Positions 34,433 to 44,139 are shown, counted from the stretch's first letter. The stretch: 64,000 nt of DNA from Macellibacteroides fermentans (GCF_013409575.1 NZ_JACCCY010000001.1:1140209-1204208); one strand, 5' to 3'. Numbers and translations: made by a program. The notes: a model not told the origin generated them from the letters alone.

Positions 34433-35635
34433 ATGTGGTTTAAACCTACAACCAGTAAACTGGTTACCTTTTTCTGTCTTTACATAGCACAGAGTATACC
34501 TATGAGCTTTTTCTCAACGGTTATTCCTGTTATGATGCGGCAGGAAAATTTCTCGCTTGCCTCCATAGGCTTATTACAATTGATAAAACTTCCCTGGATT
34601 CTCAAATTTCTTTGGTCACCGCTTGTAGATCGAAACTGTGTTACCGTGTCGCATTATAAGAAATGGATCTTCTCTTCGGAACTAATCTATGCTGTTCTTA
34701 TATTTTCGGTTGCCTTTCTTGATTTCAAAGAGAATTTTACAACCATTCTGGTATTGGTGATTATCTCGTTTGTAGCATCAGCCACACAAGACATCGCCAC
34801 CGATGCTCTTGCAGTTCTTTCATTTAAAAGAAAAGACAAAAGCTTGGTTAACAGTATGCAATCCATGGGAAGCTTTGCTGGAGCCATGTTGGGAGGAGGA
34901 GCCCTCCTGCTTCTTTTCAAACAGATCGGATGGAATAGCCTGCTTCCATGTCTTGCCATATTTGTAATCATCGCACTGGCACCCCTTCTTTTCAACAAAG
35001 AAATTGCCATTAAAGAAAAGAGTCCTGCTCAAAAAGCAAAACGTATGGACTTTTATTACTTTTTTACTCAAAAAGGTATCTGGAAACAAATAGTTTTTCT
35101 ATTCCTTTACTACGCTGGGCTCATTGGCATACTAGCTATGCTAAAACCATACATGGTAGATCTGGGATACAATATGCAGGAAATCGGGATTATGAGTGGT
35201 GTAGCCGGAACATCTGTAGCATTCGCATCTTCTTTTGCAGGAGGATTCATCCTTCGTCGCATAGGCAGATACCGTAGCCGGATTCTATTCTCTGTTTGTA
35301 TTCTATTGGCCACGCTCTATTTCATGTGTCTCTCTTACTGTACTCCCACCACCCTGATGCTATATATCGGGATCTTTTTGCTTTGGGGAAGTTATGGAAT
35401 GGCAACCATCGTTGTATATACAACAGCTATGGATAGCGTACGGGAAGGACGCGAAGGAACTGATTTTACGATACAGACCGTAATTACGCATCTAAGCGGT
35501 ATGTGTATGGCTATTGTGAGTGGTAAGCTAGGAGACCATGCTGGTTATCACGGAGTATTTTTATTTGAGGTAGTGCTGGCAACTACCTCCTTATTATTCA
35601 TATTACTGTTTTTTAAAAAGGGACAAACAAAATGA
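34433..35635 (+). CDS. MFS transporter (RhtX/FptX/AmpG-like)
   Basis: This 400-residue inner-membrane protein has about 12 hydrophobic helices. The N-terminal IAQSIPMSFFSTVIPVMMR, the LIKLPWILKFLWSPLVDR loop and the SATQDIATDALAV motif are hallmarks of the AmpG/RhtX/FptX branch of the major facilitator superfamily. That branch takes up muropeptides or iron-siderophores across the inner membrane without an ABC system. Placed after two TonB receptors and overlapping hemN by four bases (ATGA), it is best read as the inner-membrane step for the ligand of those receptors. Porphyrin or haem precursor transport is inference from context. Confidence 0.82.
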   Translation: MWFKPTTSKLVTFFCLYIAQSIPMSFFSTVIPVMMRQENFSLASIGLLQLIKLPWILKFLWSPLVDRNCVTVSHYKKWIFSSELIYAVLIFSVAFLDFKENFTTILVLVIISFVASATQDIATDALAVLSFKRKDKSLVNSMQSMGSFAGAMLGGGALLLLFKQIGWNSLLPCLAIFVIIALAPLLFNKEIAIKEKSPAQKAKRMDFYYFFTQKGIWKQIVFLFLYYAGLIGILAMLKPYMVDLGYNMQEIGIMSGVAGTSVAFASSFAGGFILRRIGRYRSRILFSVCILLATLYFMCLSYCTPTTLMLYIGIFLLWGSYGMATIVVYTTAMDSVREGREGTDFTIQTVITHLSGMCMAIVSGKLGDHAGYHGVFLFEVVLATTSLLFILLFFKKGQTK

Positions 35636-36999
35636 CAGACCTGTTGCTTGAAAAATATAATGTACCTGTACCAAGATATACAAGTTATCCGCCTGCAAAT
35701 TATTTTTCGGATGCCTTCAACAACAAGACATACGAAGAGGCTATAATAGCATCCAATAATCAACAACCCGGGCACATTTCATTTTATGTACACATTCCGT
35801 TTTGCAAACATCTTTGCCATTACTGCGGATGCAATTCTTTCGCTATGACAAACGAAAAAAAGGTAAACGAATACCTCAAAGCTGTACATACAGAAATTGA
35901 TAAGGTAACCGCATTACTGGACAATGGCCGGATGATTGCCCAGATTCATTACGGCGGAGGAAGTCCCACCTCCATTCCTGTTGAGCGTCTGCGCGAACTG
36001 AATGAACATATGAGGGAACGCTTCCAAACCATCCAGGATCCTGAAATTGCTATAGAATGCCATCCGGGCTATCTGGACGAAAGTTATTGGGAAGCCCTCA
36101 CTCAGGCAGGGTTCAACAGAATCAGTCTTGGCGTACAGGACTTCGACGAAAAAGTGCTTAAAACTGTAAATCGCCGGGCTTCCCTGCTCCCTATGGAAAC
36201 TATTTTCGGGATCCTCCGGAATGCCGGAGTACGTATTAACATGGACTTTATCTACGGTTTACCCCATCAGACTGTTCAAAGTTTCAGCCAGACTATTCGC
36301 AGAGCAATCCAACTTCAACCAGACCGTCTTGTTACGTTCTCTTATGCCCATGTTCCCTGGGTAAATAAAAGTCAACTTCTACTCGAAAAAGCAGGATTGC
36401 CTGCCGGCGAAGAAAAAAGCAATATGTACGACACGGCAAGGCAACTTCTTAAAAAAGCCGGGTACGAAGCCGTGGGTATGGACCACTTTGTACGACCGGA
36501 CGACGAACTTTTTACTGCTCTACAAACGAAGCAGCTTCACCGCAATTTTCAGGGATACTGCACCCGCAGAACTACCGGACAAGTTTATGCCTTCGGTGTT
36601 ACGGGAATCAGTCAGCTATCCACAGCTTATAGTCAGAATATAAAAGATATTACCGCTTACATAGAGACAATCAACCAGGGAGGCTTTGCAGTAACCAAGG
36701 GATATTCTCTTTCTTACGAGGAACAACTCACCCGTGAAGCCATTGAATCACTCATGTGTAACGGCTCTCTTGATTGGGAGGAGCTGGCCAGACAAGCCGG
36801 TATATCATCCGAAACCTACCGGGCAGCCACAGCTTTCAATCCGGAACGGATGAATGAATTTGCGTCAGATGGACTTATCACATGGAGCGAACATAATATA
36901 CAACTTACTCCAAAAGGTGCTATATTTGTGCGTAATGTAGCTGCTTCATTGGACAAGCTGATGCTACATACAACTAAATCATTTTCCAAACCTGTATGA
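35632..36999 (+). CDS. hemN: Oxygen-independent coproporphyrinogen III oxidase
   Basis: This 455-residue radical-SAM enzyme has the HemN cluster signature CKHLCHYCGC (C58, C62, C65, C67) preceded by FYVHIPF. Its length fits true HemN rather than the shorter HemW. The further SAM-binding GGGSPTSIP and GVQDFDEKVLKTVNR segments agree. It would decarboxylate the two propionates of coproporphyrinogen III to give protoporphyrinogen IX anaerobically. It overlaps the MFS gene by four bases and hemG by four bases (both ATGA), showing tight coupling. No earlier haem genes occur in the window, so the substrate may come from outside the cell. Confidence 0.92.
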   Translation: MTDLLLEKYNVPVPRYTSYPPANYFSDAFNNKTYEEAIIASNNQQPGHISFYVHIPFCKHLCHYCGCNSFAMTNEKKVNEYLKAVHTEIDKVTALLDNGRMIAQIHYGGGSPTSIPVERLRELNEHMRERFQTIQDPEIAIECHPGYLDESYWEALTQAGFNRISLGVQDFDEKVLKTVNRRASLLPMETIFGILRNAGVRINMDFIYGLPHQTVQSFSQTIRRAIQLQPDRLVTFSYAHVPWVNKSQLLLEKAGLPAGEEKSNMYDTARQLLKKAGYEAVGMDHFVRPDDELFTALQTKQLHRNFQGYCTRRTTGQVYAFGVTGISQLSTAYSQNIKDITAYIETINQGGFAVTKGYSLSYEEQLTREAIESLMCNGSLDWEELARQAGISSETYRAATAFNPERMNEFASDGLITWSEHNIQLTPKGAIFVRNVAASLDKLMLHTTKSFSKPV

Positions 37000-38381
37000 C
37001 GATGGAAGCAAAATCAGCACAAGTAGTTGTAATAGGGGCAGGTCTCACAGGGCTGACCACAGCATTTTACCTTACACGCAGAGGTATATCAGTCCATATA
37101 CTTGAGGCTTCTGCACGTACTGGAGGACAAATACATACTTATAAAGAAAACGATTTTATATACGAATCAGGACCAAATACCGGAGTGGTATCTTACCCTG
37201 AAGTAGCCGAACTGTTCGCGGCGCTTTCACCCCATTGCGAACTCGAAACCGCAAAAGAGGAATCCAAACGACGCCTTATCTGGAAAGGAGATCGATTCCG
37301 TGAGTTACCTTCCGGATTACTTAGTGCTGTTACCACCCCTCTGTTTACATTGAAAGACAAGTTCCGAATCTTAGGTGAACCTTTTCGGAGTAAAGGTTCC
37401 AATCCCGACGAATCTGTAGCCCAACTGGCTGCCCGACGTTTGGGACAATCTTTCGTAGATTATGCAGTTGATCCATTTCTGTCCGGAGTGTATGCCGGCA
37501 ATCCACATACACTGATAACCCGGTATGCCCTTCCCAAGCTTTATAATCTGGAACAGGAATATGGCAGTTTTATCCGTGGAACAATTGCTAAAGCTAAAAT
37601 CCCTAAAACTGAACGAGATCTTCTTGCCAGCAAAAAAGTTTTTTCTGCACGTCAGGGATTAGGTAATCTGGCTGAAGCCCTGACCAAAGCGATCGGGAGC
37701 AAACATATTACGCTACAAGCAGATAATGTAACTATTTTACCCCATAACGGAAAATGGGAAATAAAGTATAATACTCCTCATGGAGAACACACCTATCATG
37801 CAAGTCAGGTGGTCTCCACTATTGGAGCATACAACCTGCCTAACCTCTTACCGTTTATAGATCGTAAAGAGATGGCATCCATCAGCAATCTTACCTACGC
37901 TCCGGTGATACAAGCAAGCGTAGGATTTAAAAATACCGGAACATTGCGTTTCAATGCATTCGGAGGACTAGTGCCATCCAAGGAAAAGAAAAAGATATTG
38001 GGTATACTATTTCCTTCGGCTTGTTTTGAAGGAAGAGCGCCAGAAGAGGGAGCTCTCTTTTCATTCTTTATGGGAGGCATGAAACACCAGGAACTTCTGC
38101 AAAAAAACGACGAAGAGCTTATCAATTTAATAAGGGAAGAATTACACCTGATGTTGGGATTTCAAAAAGAAATAGAACCCGACCTGCTCAAAATCTTCCG
38201 CCATCATCGGGCTATCCCTCAATATGAACTAAATAGCGGCAAAAGATTTGAGACTATCGAAAAGCTGGAAAAGCAGTATCCGGGTCTTCATATTGCAGGA
38301 AATTTGAAAGGGGGAATAGGTATGGCTGATCGAATTCGTCAAGCAACGCAACTAGGCCTTACATTAGCAAAGAAAGAATAA
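36996..38381 (+). CDS. hemG: Protoporphyrinogen oxidase (HemY-type FAD enzyme)
   Basis: This 461-residue flavoprotein has the N-terminal FAD-binding motif VVVIGAGLTGLTTAFYL, followed by LEASARTGGQIHTYK, typical of HemY-type protoporphyrinogen oxidases (often named hemG in Bacteroidetes). The C-terminal GLHIAGNLKGGIGMADRI matches the second FAD-contact region. It oxidises protoporphyrinogen IX to protoporphyrin IX. The start codon overlaps the hemN stop (ATGA), with a second in-frame ATG six bases later. HemY-type enzymes use oxygen in other organisms; in an anaerobe another electron acceptor must be used, which is not evident from the sequence. Confidence 0.9.
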   Translation: MTMEAKSAQVVVIGAGLTGLTTAFYLTRRGISVHILEASARTGGQIHTYKENDFIYESGPNTGVVSYPEVAELFAALSPHCELETAKEESKRRLIWKGDRFRELPSGLLSAVTTPLFTLKDKFRILGEPFRSKGSNPDESVAQLAARRLGQSFVDYAVDPFLSGVYAGNPHTLITRYALPKLYNLEQEYGSFIRGTIAKAKIPKTERDLLASKKVFSARQGLGNLAEALTKAIGSKHITLQADNVTILPHNGKWEIKYNTPHGEHTYHASQVVSTIGAYNLPNLLPFIDRKEMASISNLTYAPVIQASVGFKNTGTLRFNAFGGLVPSKEKKKILGILFPSACFEGRAPEEGALFSFFMGGMKHQELLQKNDEELINLIREELHLMLGFQKEIEPDLLKIFRHHRAIPQYELNSGKRFETIEKLEKQYPGLHIAGNLKGGIGMADRIRQATQLGLTLAKKE

Positions 38382-38393
38382 AAACTATTTTAC

Positions 38394-38834
38394 ATGAATT
38401 TGTACGTAGAAGAATTAAAAGAAATAAGTGAAGCAGACTTACTTACACTGGAGAGTCTGATGAATCAGCTTACGGGGCGTACAGTAAAGCTCTCCCGCGA
38501 ATACATAGATGGAATAAAAGCAGAAAATTCGCCTGTAAAGCTTTATGTAATCCGCAAGGAAGGAGTTATCATCGCAACCTACTCACTGGCTGTTACATTG
38601 ATCCCAACTGGCAAAAAAGGTTGGATTGAAGATGTGGTTGTGGATGAATCGTACCGGGGCCAAGGATTAGGGAAGACACTGCTACTTCATGCTCTCGCAA
38701 TAGCTCCACAATTAAGCTTATCAAAATTATTTTTAACTTCACGCCCGGAACGAATTACTGCAAATCAGCTTTATCAGCGTATCGGTTTTACCCAAAGAAC
38801 TACCAATGTGTATGAGTATCCGATTCTTGGATAA
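38394..38834 (+). CDS. GNAT family N-acetyltransferase
   Basis: This 146-residue single-domain GNAT protein has the acetyl-CoA motif RGQGLGKTLL after GWIEDVVVDESY, and the C-terminal LYQRIGFTQR segment. It is the last gene of the haem-related operon, 12 bases after hemG. The substrate is unknown; the position could mean a regulatory or detoxifying acetylation, or simply chance. It converges with the DUF4250 gene with only six bases between them. Confidence 0.85.
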   Translation: MNLYVEELKEISEADLLTLESLMNQLTGRTVKLSREYIDGIKAENSPVKLYVIRKEGVIIATYSLAVTLIPTGKKGWIEDVVVDESYRGQGLGKTLLLHALAIAPQLSLSKLFLTSRPERITANQLYQRIGFTQRTTNVYEYPILG

Positions 38835-38840
38835 AGCAGA

Positions 38841-39020
38841 TCACCAAAATTTATTCTGAGCCGGATTATATTCAAAACCTGCAGAAGCAAGTTTGGCTGT
38901 AAGTTGTCCTTTGTCAACAGCCATATCATCGCAAAGAGCATCCAATGAGGGATAGTAATCTCGAAGCTTCATATTGATTGTACTGAAGAGAATCATCGGA
39001 TCGTCCGGAAGTTGTTGCAT
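38841..39020 (-). CDS. DUF4250 family small protein
   Basis: This 59-residue frame begins MQQLPDDPMILFSTINMKL and ends YNPAQNKFW. The sequence LPDDPMIL, then STINMKLRD, then a short helix-turn-helix-like segment (LDALCDDMAVDKGQL) is the pattern of DUF4250, a short conserved family in gut anaerobes. It lies under its own near-ideal promoter. The function is unknown; the second half could bind nucleic acid, but that is speculation. Confidence 0.8.
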   Translation of the reverse strand: MQQLPDDPMILFSTINMKLRDYYPSLDALCDDMAVDKGQLTAKLASAGFEYNPAQNKFW

Positions 39021-39057
39021 GAATTATTTCTGTTAGTTGTTGTCTAATTTTCAGCTG

Positions 39058-39065
39058 CAAAGTTA
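39058..39065 (-). promoter_or_regulatory. Promoter of the DUF4250 gene
   Basis: On the minus strand TAACTTTG (-7) is preceded by TTTG with a 19-base spacer, an exact match to the Bacteroidetes -33/-7 arrangement. It lies about 40 bases before the ATG. Confidence 0.7.
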
Positions 39066-39144
39066 CAAAATTCCATAAAAAAGTCAAACTTTAGAAACTT
39101 TCAAAAGAATTTTGAGAGAGATTGATTCCAAACCTATAAATTAA

Positions 39145-39171
39145 GGGGCAACCTCAAAAAGAGATTACCCC
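39145..39171 (-). terminator. Terminator after the SusD gene
   Basis: On the minus strand GGGGTAATCTC pairs with GAGGTTGCCCC with two G-U wobbles over a TTTTT loop, followed by TTAATTTAT. It lies about 70 bases after the susD stop. Confidence 0.55.
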
Positions 39172-39239
39172 CAATTCATTATTTAATCAATAAAACTTAT
39201 TCAAGGCATTAAATATTAATTGGCAAAGGCCTTTTATAA

Positions 39240-40793
39240 TTAATATCCTGGTGTTTGTTCCAACAATGGATCATTATTAAGCGTATTTACATCAACTGGC
39301 CATAGCAGTTTGTGAGATTGCGATTCGGGAATCAAAGCTTCAGGTGATTGTCCGTATACCGCAGGGTAATTTGCAGAGGCAGAAAAGACCAGAGATTTAC
39401 CATTAGCATCATGCATGCGTACTACATCAAACCAACGTTTACCTTCCCATACAAATTCTTTATCACGCTCATGTAAGATAGCCATTTCATTTTCTGCATA
39501 AGAACCATCCTTATAAGCTACCTGATCATTATAATTATCGCCGTAAGCACGTTGTCGAACTTGATTTATATAAGCCTGACAAGAATTTCCAAGACCATTC
39601 TCTATTTCAGCCATCATTAACAACCAGTCGGCATACCGATACAAAACTACGTCAGTTTCGTAAACCCTGTCATTCGTACTGTTAATGATACCAATGCATT
39701 TCTTCAACACAATTCCAAAATCGCCATTCACTGGTTTTGAATAAAAATCAAAGAATGTTTTGTCCCTACGTGAATCAGTGGCATCATAACTTCTCCATAA
39801 AGATTCTTTATATTCATTTCTTAACAAACCATTTCCTCTTAGATTCAACACATCACCCAATAGTTTTCCATCACGACCATATACAGCATCTACAAAGCCA
39901 GCTTGAGCATAAAGAAATTCTGAACCCCAGTTCGTAGCTTCTGTATCCATAAATCTAATGGCAAAAATAATTTCATTATTACCTTTAGAAGAGAACACAC
40001 TTGAGAAATCATTCATTAAAGAATAGCCGCTTATCCCTTGCAATGCAGTTTTAGCAACCTCTAAATCTGCACGGCCTGCTGCAGTATGATTTCCTGTCGT
40101 TACTTTTGCTGACCACAAATAGATATCTGCCTTAAGCATTAACGTTGCATTTTTAGACCAAATTGAAGCCGAAGCAGCTGTAGTATTTGTAAAAAATGTT
40201 TCAGACTTAACAATATCTTCTTTAATAAAAGCAAGTGTCTCTTCAGCTGTAGAGCGAGCTGTATAAAGTTTGTCAGCAGAGACTTTACCATCTAAAACTT
40301 TCACATCAGTAATTTTAGGAACTCCGCCCCAAGTTCTATAAAGCATAAAGTAATACAAAGCTCTTAAGCCATAGGCCTGACCTAAATAAGTATTACGACT
40401 TTCTGTCGATAAAAAAGCACATTCGTTTTCCACTTTTTGGATAAAGTGATTCACTTGCATGATATTGCTATATATACCTCCCCAAGATGAAATGCCTACA
40501 TTATCTTTCGTAAATTGATTATCCTTTATCGGACTACTGTAATTCAAACTGGTATTCAATGAAGATGTTCCTGTACGTGAAGTACCTCCACGAGCTTCTC
40601 CCAGCAAATAGAATAAAGTATAATCTCCTCGAAGATCCGTATGCAATCCTGTCATAAAACCTTTTACCTGTGCTTCATTATTCCAGAAATTACTACTTCC
40701 ATAATAATCTTCCGGAGATAAATCGAGTGAATCACACGAAGTATAAAACAGCACAGAAATAAATATTGATAAAATATATGATATTCTTTTCAT
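39240..40793 (-). CDS. SusD/RagB-like nutrient-binding lipoprotein (sialic-acid locus)
   Basis: I start the gene at the ATG at 40793 (MKRISYILSIFISVLFYTSCDS), which gives a lipoprotein signal peptide with lipobox YTSC; 517 residues. SusD features include the N-terminal LSPEDYYGSSNFWNNEAQVKG, the TPR-like YGLRALYYFMLYRTWGGVP and the C-terminal ERDKEFVWEGKRWFDVVR and WPVD signature. It is a surface glycan-binding lid for the SusC transporter encoded 19 bases upstream. In the context of sialidase and sialate genes, it probably binds sialic acid or sialylated glycans, like NanU of Tannerella. That specificity is inference. Confidence 0.92.
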   Translation of the reverse strand: MKRISYILSIFISVLFYTSCDSLDLSPEDYYGSSNFWNNEAQVKGFMTGLHTDLRGDYTLFYLLGEARGGTSRTGTSSLNTSLNYSSPIKDNQFTKDNVGISSWGGIYSNIMQVNHFIQKVENECAFLSTESRNTYLGQAYGLRALYYFMLYRTWGGVPKITDVKVLDGKVSADKLYTARSTAEETLAFIKEDIVKSETFFTNTTAASASIWSKNATLMLKADIYLWSAKVTTGNHTAAGRADLEVAKTALQGISGYSLMNDFSSVFSSKGNNEIIFAIRFMDTEATNWGSEFLYAQAGFVDAVYGRDGKLLGDVLNLRGNGLLRNEYKESLWRSYDATDSRRDKTFFDFYSKPVNGDFGIVLKKCIGIINSTNDRVYETDVVLYRYADWLLMMAEIENGLGNSCQAYINQVRQRAYGDNYNDQVAYKDGSYAENEMAILHERDKEFVWEGKRWFDVVRMHDANGKSLVFSASANYPAVYGQSPEALIPESQSHKLLWPVDVNTLNNDPLLEQTPGY

Positions 40794-40812
40794 AATCGTT
40801 ACTATTAAAATT

Positions 40813-43800
40813 TTAGAATGAAACATTTACTCCAAATATAACAGTACGTGGCAATGGATAACCTCCACTATTGTCACTCTGCTCAGGAGAGAAAACATGA
40901 TCTGCTTCTGTAAAGTATCCTAAATTTTGTCCTGTTACAGAAAATTCAACATTATTTAATTTAAGCTTGCTTGCTAACAATGATGGCAATCTATAAGCCA
41001 GACTCAATTCACGTAATGCAATATAATTTCCATTATACACAAACATGGATGTATTTCTTGCATAATTACGTTTTCCAAGCTGATCAGCCCATGTATAAAC
41101 AGGATATTTAGCATTTACATTCGTTTCTGTCCAGGTTTGTTTTGTATCTACAATAGAATTGTAAGTTCCTTGCATATTTCCCATAATCCAAGGAGTTCTG
41201 TAATCTACTACATTAAATCCGAGAGCGTAGTCGAAACGTGCTGAGAAAGATAAATTCTTCCATGTAAGGTTAGTATTAATACCGCCGGTCCATTTAGGCA
41301 CAGTGTTTCCTACCTTCACAAGATCAAAATTATCAATTACCCCATCACCATTAACGTCTTTCCATTTTACATCACCAGGTTGAATTGGTAATGCTTTTGT
41401 TTTTTGTGCGTCAGTCAATCTAGCCCACGCATCAGGACCATAAAGCGGTTTATTATTCGATCCATTATTCCCCGTAGACTTATCAATAAGCTCTCCTGGG
41501 ATCTCATTAACAGATTTATAAATACCTTCGGCCTTAAACGCATAAATATTTCCCGGACGTTGACCTTCCTGATAACCTCCTACCCATGCTTTATCCTCAC
41601 CTTTTCCGGTATAGACCTGAAATGCATTTTGACGATTACGTTCTAATCCATTATTAGGTAGTTCAATGATTTTATTAATATTATATGCACCATTCGCATT
41701 AACATTCCATTTCCAATCTTTTCCATCAATAATACGGAAACCTAACTCAAATTCAAGTCCCTGATTCTGTAATTTCCCATTATTTGATGTTATACTGGAA
41801 ATTCCAGAAGTTGAAGGTAAAGTAATACTTGCAAATTTATCTTCTGTATTTCTGTTATAATATGTAAAGTTGGTATTAATTCTATTTGCCAAGAAACTTA
41901 AGTCCAAACCAAATTCCAATGTTTGAGATTTCTCCCACATAAGATATGGATTAGGAATACTTCCAAGCAGGTATCCGGTATTACTATTATATTTATTACT
42001 TCCATACGATCCTTGAACAGTATAATTTCCAACCCAATTAGGATTTACATTTCCATTCAATCCATAGCTTGCTCTTAATTTTGCAAAAGAAATAACATCC
42101 GAATATTTTTGCATAAATTCTTCTTTTCCAAATACCCAACCAGCGGAAATTCCTGGGAATACCCCCCAACGATTATCATCTACTAATTTTGAATATCCAT
42201 CTTTTCGCATTACAAAAGAAACTAGATATTTACTTTGAAAATCATAATTTACGCGACCAAAGAACGACATGATACGTTGGCGACTATGCCATGAATCAAT
42301 TGAACGTTTCCCTTTATCAGTACTCGTATACGATAAATCCATAAAATCATCTGTTGCTGCCCCAGAACCTGATGCAGAAAACCCTTTATTATAAGCATCA
42401 TAGTATTCAAAACCCGCCATAGCAGCCAGATAGTGATCTTTTGTAATTTGATTATCGTAATTCAACACTGCATTATAAGTCTGACTTAATGTACGGTCAT
42501 AAGAGGCAGAACTAGCTCTGGCAGTATTATAATTACCTGGTGATGACAAATAATCACGGTTAAATGCTTCCAGCTTTTCTTCGTCAAAATACCAGTTGGC
42601 AGATAATTTCAAAGCTAAACCTTTCATAATATCAATATTGAAAGATTGTACCATTGTAAACTTATCAGTATTATTGTCTCGAATTAATTTGTCTAAGTTA
42701 AGCAACTGATTTCCATCACCAGAATTATTACCCAACAACATCTCACCATCAGCATTGTATCCACGGAACGTTGGCGGCAACGACATTAGCCTTGAAAAAT
42801 AAAGTGCTTCAGAAGAAGATGTTGGAGACAATCCATACCATTTAGCATCAGCGAAATTAAATGATGAACTTGATGTTAACCATGGCTTAAGCTTATAATC
42901 GGCATTGAAAGTAAAGGTTAGGCGTTTATACCAGTTTCCTATTGCATTTCCCTCACTGTTATTGTAGCCAATACCTGCATAGTAATTACCTTTATCATTT
43001 CCTCCACTGGCACTAATATTGTAATCCTGAGAAAAAGAAGGAGTATTTAAATTAAATGTTGCCGGATCAAAGTCTTTATAAATAATCTGTCCACCGTAAA
43101 CAGGGTCAGTCATTGTCTGCCATCCCTGTTTCAGCAAGAAAGCCAAATCATCTGTATAGTTCATTGGGCTCCAAATAGCCTGAGAAGTCTTGTTCCCATC
43201 TAAAGGAGTGACACCGTCGCTTGCAAAATATTTATTTCCCGTTCCATAAGGAGAAGCTGTACCCAAAGAAGCCATTGTTGTTACACCTTGCCAACCTCCC
43301 TTTGAATCCTGATAAATTTGAGCTGAGCGTTGATAAGCCTTACGCATCCATGATATATAATCACCGGCACCCATAAATTCATACGGATTTGAATAATAGT
43401 TAAGACCGAATTTTGCCTTTACTGCAATCTCTCCTTTGCCTTCTTTACCTCTTTTTGTTGTTACTAAAACTACGCCATTATTTGCACGAGCTCCATAAAT
43501 AGCTGTTGCTCCGGCATCTTTAAGGACCTCCATCGATTCAATGTCTTCCGGATTAATATCGCTCAAACTTCCACGTACCTGACCATCAACCAAAATTAGT
43601 GGAGATCCAGATCCACTGTAATCAGTACCACCACGAAGAATAATTGTTGGAGTTGCTCTCGGATTACCTGATGTCTGCAAAACCCGCAACCCCGATACAG
43701 CCCCAGAAAGTGCTTGAGCCGGATTCGAGAATAATCCTTGTTTTAAGACATCCTCTTTTACTTTAGCAATTGAGTTTGTTACTTTGGTACGTAGCTGCTT

Positions 43801-44139
43801 ACCCCCGTAACCTGTAACCACAACTTCTTCCAGTTGCTGACTATCTTCTTTCATAATGATATTCATCGGAGCTCCGGCGGTTGCTTTAACTTCCAATGCG
43901 GCATAACCAATATAAGAAATCCGAAGTGTAGCATTTGGACTTACATCCAATACAAAATTACCATCTATATCTGTGATGGTCCCATTTTGTGTACCGACTT
44001 CCAACACTGAGACACCAGGCAATGTCATCTTCTGGTTATCGTACACAACACCCTTAACGGCAACTTTATTCTGAGCAAAAATGCTTAGAGATAAAAGTAA
44101 CAGTAAGAAACTTAAGATAGTCTTGTGACTCATTTTCAT
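40813..44139 (-). CDS. SusC/RagA-type TonB-dependent transporter (sialic-acid locus)
   Basis: I start the gene at the ATG at 44139 (MKMSHKTILSFLLLLLSLSIFA); the upstream in-frame ATG has no signal-peptide character in front. The 1108-residue protein has a CarboxypepD-like domain (VKGVVYDNQKMTLPGVSVLE), a TonB box region (LEEVVVTGYG) and the SusC plug signature (LILVDGQVRGSLSDINPEDIE, KDAGATAIYGARANNG). The barrel ends in VIFGVNVSF. It would pump its ligand across the outer membrane together with the SusD protein. Next to a sialidase cluster it resembles NanO of the Tannerella NanOU system in role. Confidence 0.92.
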   Translation of the reverse strand: MKMSHKTILSFLLLLLSLSIFAQNKVAVKGVVYDNQKMTLPGVSVLEVGTQNGTITDIDGNFVLDVSPNATLRISYIGYAALEVKATAGAPMNIIMKEDSQQLEEVVVTGYGGKQLRTKVTNSIAKVKEDVLKQGLFSNPAQALSGAVSGLRVLQTSGNPRATPTIILRGGTDYSGSGSPLILVDGQVRGSLSDINPEDIESMEVLKDAGATAIYGARANNGVVLVTTKRGKEGKGEIAVKAKFGLNYYSNPYEFMGAGDYISWMRKAYQRSAQIYQDSKGGWQGVTTMASLGTASPYGTGNKYFASDGVTPLDGNKTSQAIWSPMNYTDDLAFLLKQGWQTMTDPVYGGQIIYKDFDPATFNLNTPSFSQDYNISASGGNDKGNYYAGIGYNNSEGNAIGNWYKRLTFTFNADYKLKPWLTSSSSFNFADAKWYGLSPTSSSEALYFSRLMSLPPTFRGYNADGEMLLGNNSGDGNQLLNLDKLIRDNNTDKFTMVQSFNIDIMKGLALKLSANWYFDEEKLEAFNRDYLSSPGNYNTARASSASYDRTLSQTYNAVLNYDNQITKDHYLAAMAGFEYYDAYNKGFSASGSGAATDDFMDLSYTSTDKGKRSIDSWHSRQRIMSFFGRVNYDFQSKYLVSFVMRKDGYSKLVDDNRWGVFPGISAGWVFGKEEFMQKYSDVISFAKLRASYGLNGNVNPNWVGNYTVQGSYGSNKYNSNTGYLLGSIPNPYLMWEKSQTLEFGLDLSFLANRINTNFTYYNRNTEDKFASITLPSTSGISSITSNNGKLQNQGLEFELGFRIIDGKDWKWNVNANGAYNINKIIELPNNGLERNRQNAFQVYTGKGEDKAWVGGYQEGQRPGNIYAFKAEGIYKSVNEIPGELIDKSTGNNGSNNKPLYGPDAWARLTDAQKTKALPIQPGDVKWKDVNGDGVIDNFDLVKVGNTVPKWTGGINTNLTWKNLSFSARFDYALGFNVVDYRTPWIMGNMQGTYNSIVDTKQTWTETNVNAKYPVYTWADQLGKRNYARNTSMFVYNGNYIALRELSLAYRLPSLLASKLKLNNVEFSVTGQNLGYFTEADHVFSPEQSDNSGGYPLPRTVIFGVNVSF

